Shown here piece by piece: positions 5,247 through 5,250 of a DNA stretch of 5,250 nt. A program made the translations under genes and the position numbers. Position 1 is the stretch's first letter. Each line of letters begins with the position of its first letter. The stretch is taken from contig JAETSS010000111.1 in assembly GCA_021769545.1 (NCBI GenBank), positions 1 to 5,250 on the forward strand, in the 5' to 3' direction. The DNA is from Eubacterium sp. GTDB lineage: Bacteria; Bacillota_A; Clostridia; Peptostreptococcales; Anaerovoracaceae. The notes under the pieces were generated by a model. The model did not search any database and was not told the origin of the DNA. It was given only the letters and a program-made list of their open reading frames with translations.

Positions 5247-5250
5247 CTAT

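Overview
The window is about 5.2 kb of bacterial chromosome. It holds four protein-coding genes plus the regulatory DNA between them. Strong AGGAGG-type ribosome binding sites, a GTG start, intermediate G+C and the protein families present all suggest a Bacillota (Clostridia-like, perhaps Lachnospiraceae or a relative). That placement is an inference; there is no rRNA or marker gene to confirm it. No tRNA, rRNA, CRISPR array, insertion sequence or phage gene is visible.

Layout from left to right. (1) Positions 1-884 (+) hold the C-terminal part of a YyaL/DUF255-type protein, whose thioredoxin-like N-terminus lies outside the window. It ends in a 12-bp tandem duplication that gives two in-frame stop codons. 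(2) Positions 885-1294 are a 410-bp AT-rich gap between two converging genes. It has no credible gene but contains a recurring ACGTGTA-type motif and repeats of GTTTTACA. (3) A two-gene minus-strand operon follows: an AraC-family regulator (2172-3038) whose end overlaps the start of an EamA/DMT-type ten-helix transporter (1295-2182). The overlap and the shared operon suggest that the regulator responds to the compound the transporter moves, or to a related one. (4) Positions 3039-3218 are a divergent promoter region with an imperfect direct repeat spaced about six helical turns. It feeds the AraC operon leftward and, rightward, a TPR protein (3219-4139) with an ST7-like ETRPYMRA block and clearly more AT-rich coding sequence. 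(5) A probably bidirectional terminator (4158-4207) separates this gene from a converging minus-strand nitrilase-superfamily amidohydrolase (4286-5179). Its leader contains a long imperfect hairpin between a strong Shine-Dalgarno-like sequence and the start codon.

No clearly new multi-gene system is visible. The features most worth a second look are non-coding: the hairpin leader of the nitrilase-like gene, the direct repeat in the AraC/TPR divergent promoter, and the repeated ACGTGTA motif in the 885-1294 gap. Two gene starts, for the AraC and TPR genes, are best placed downstream of the longest possible reading because of strong ribosome binding sites.
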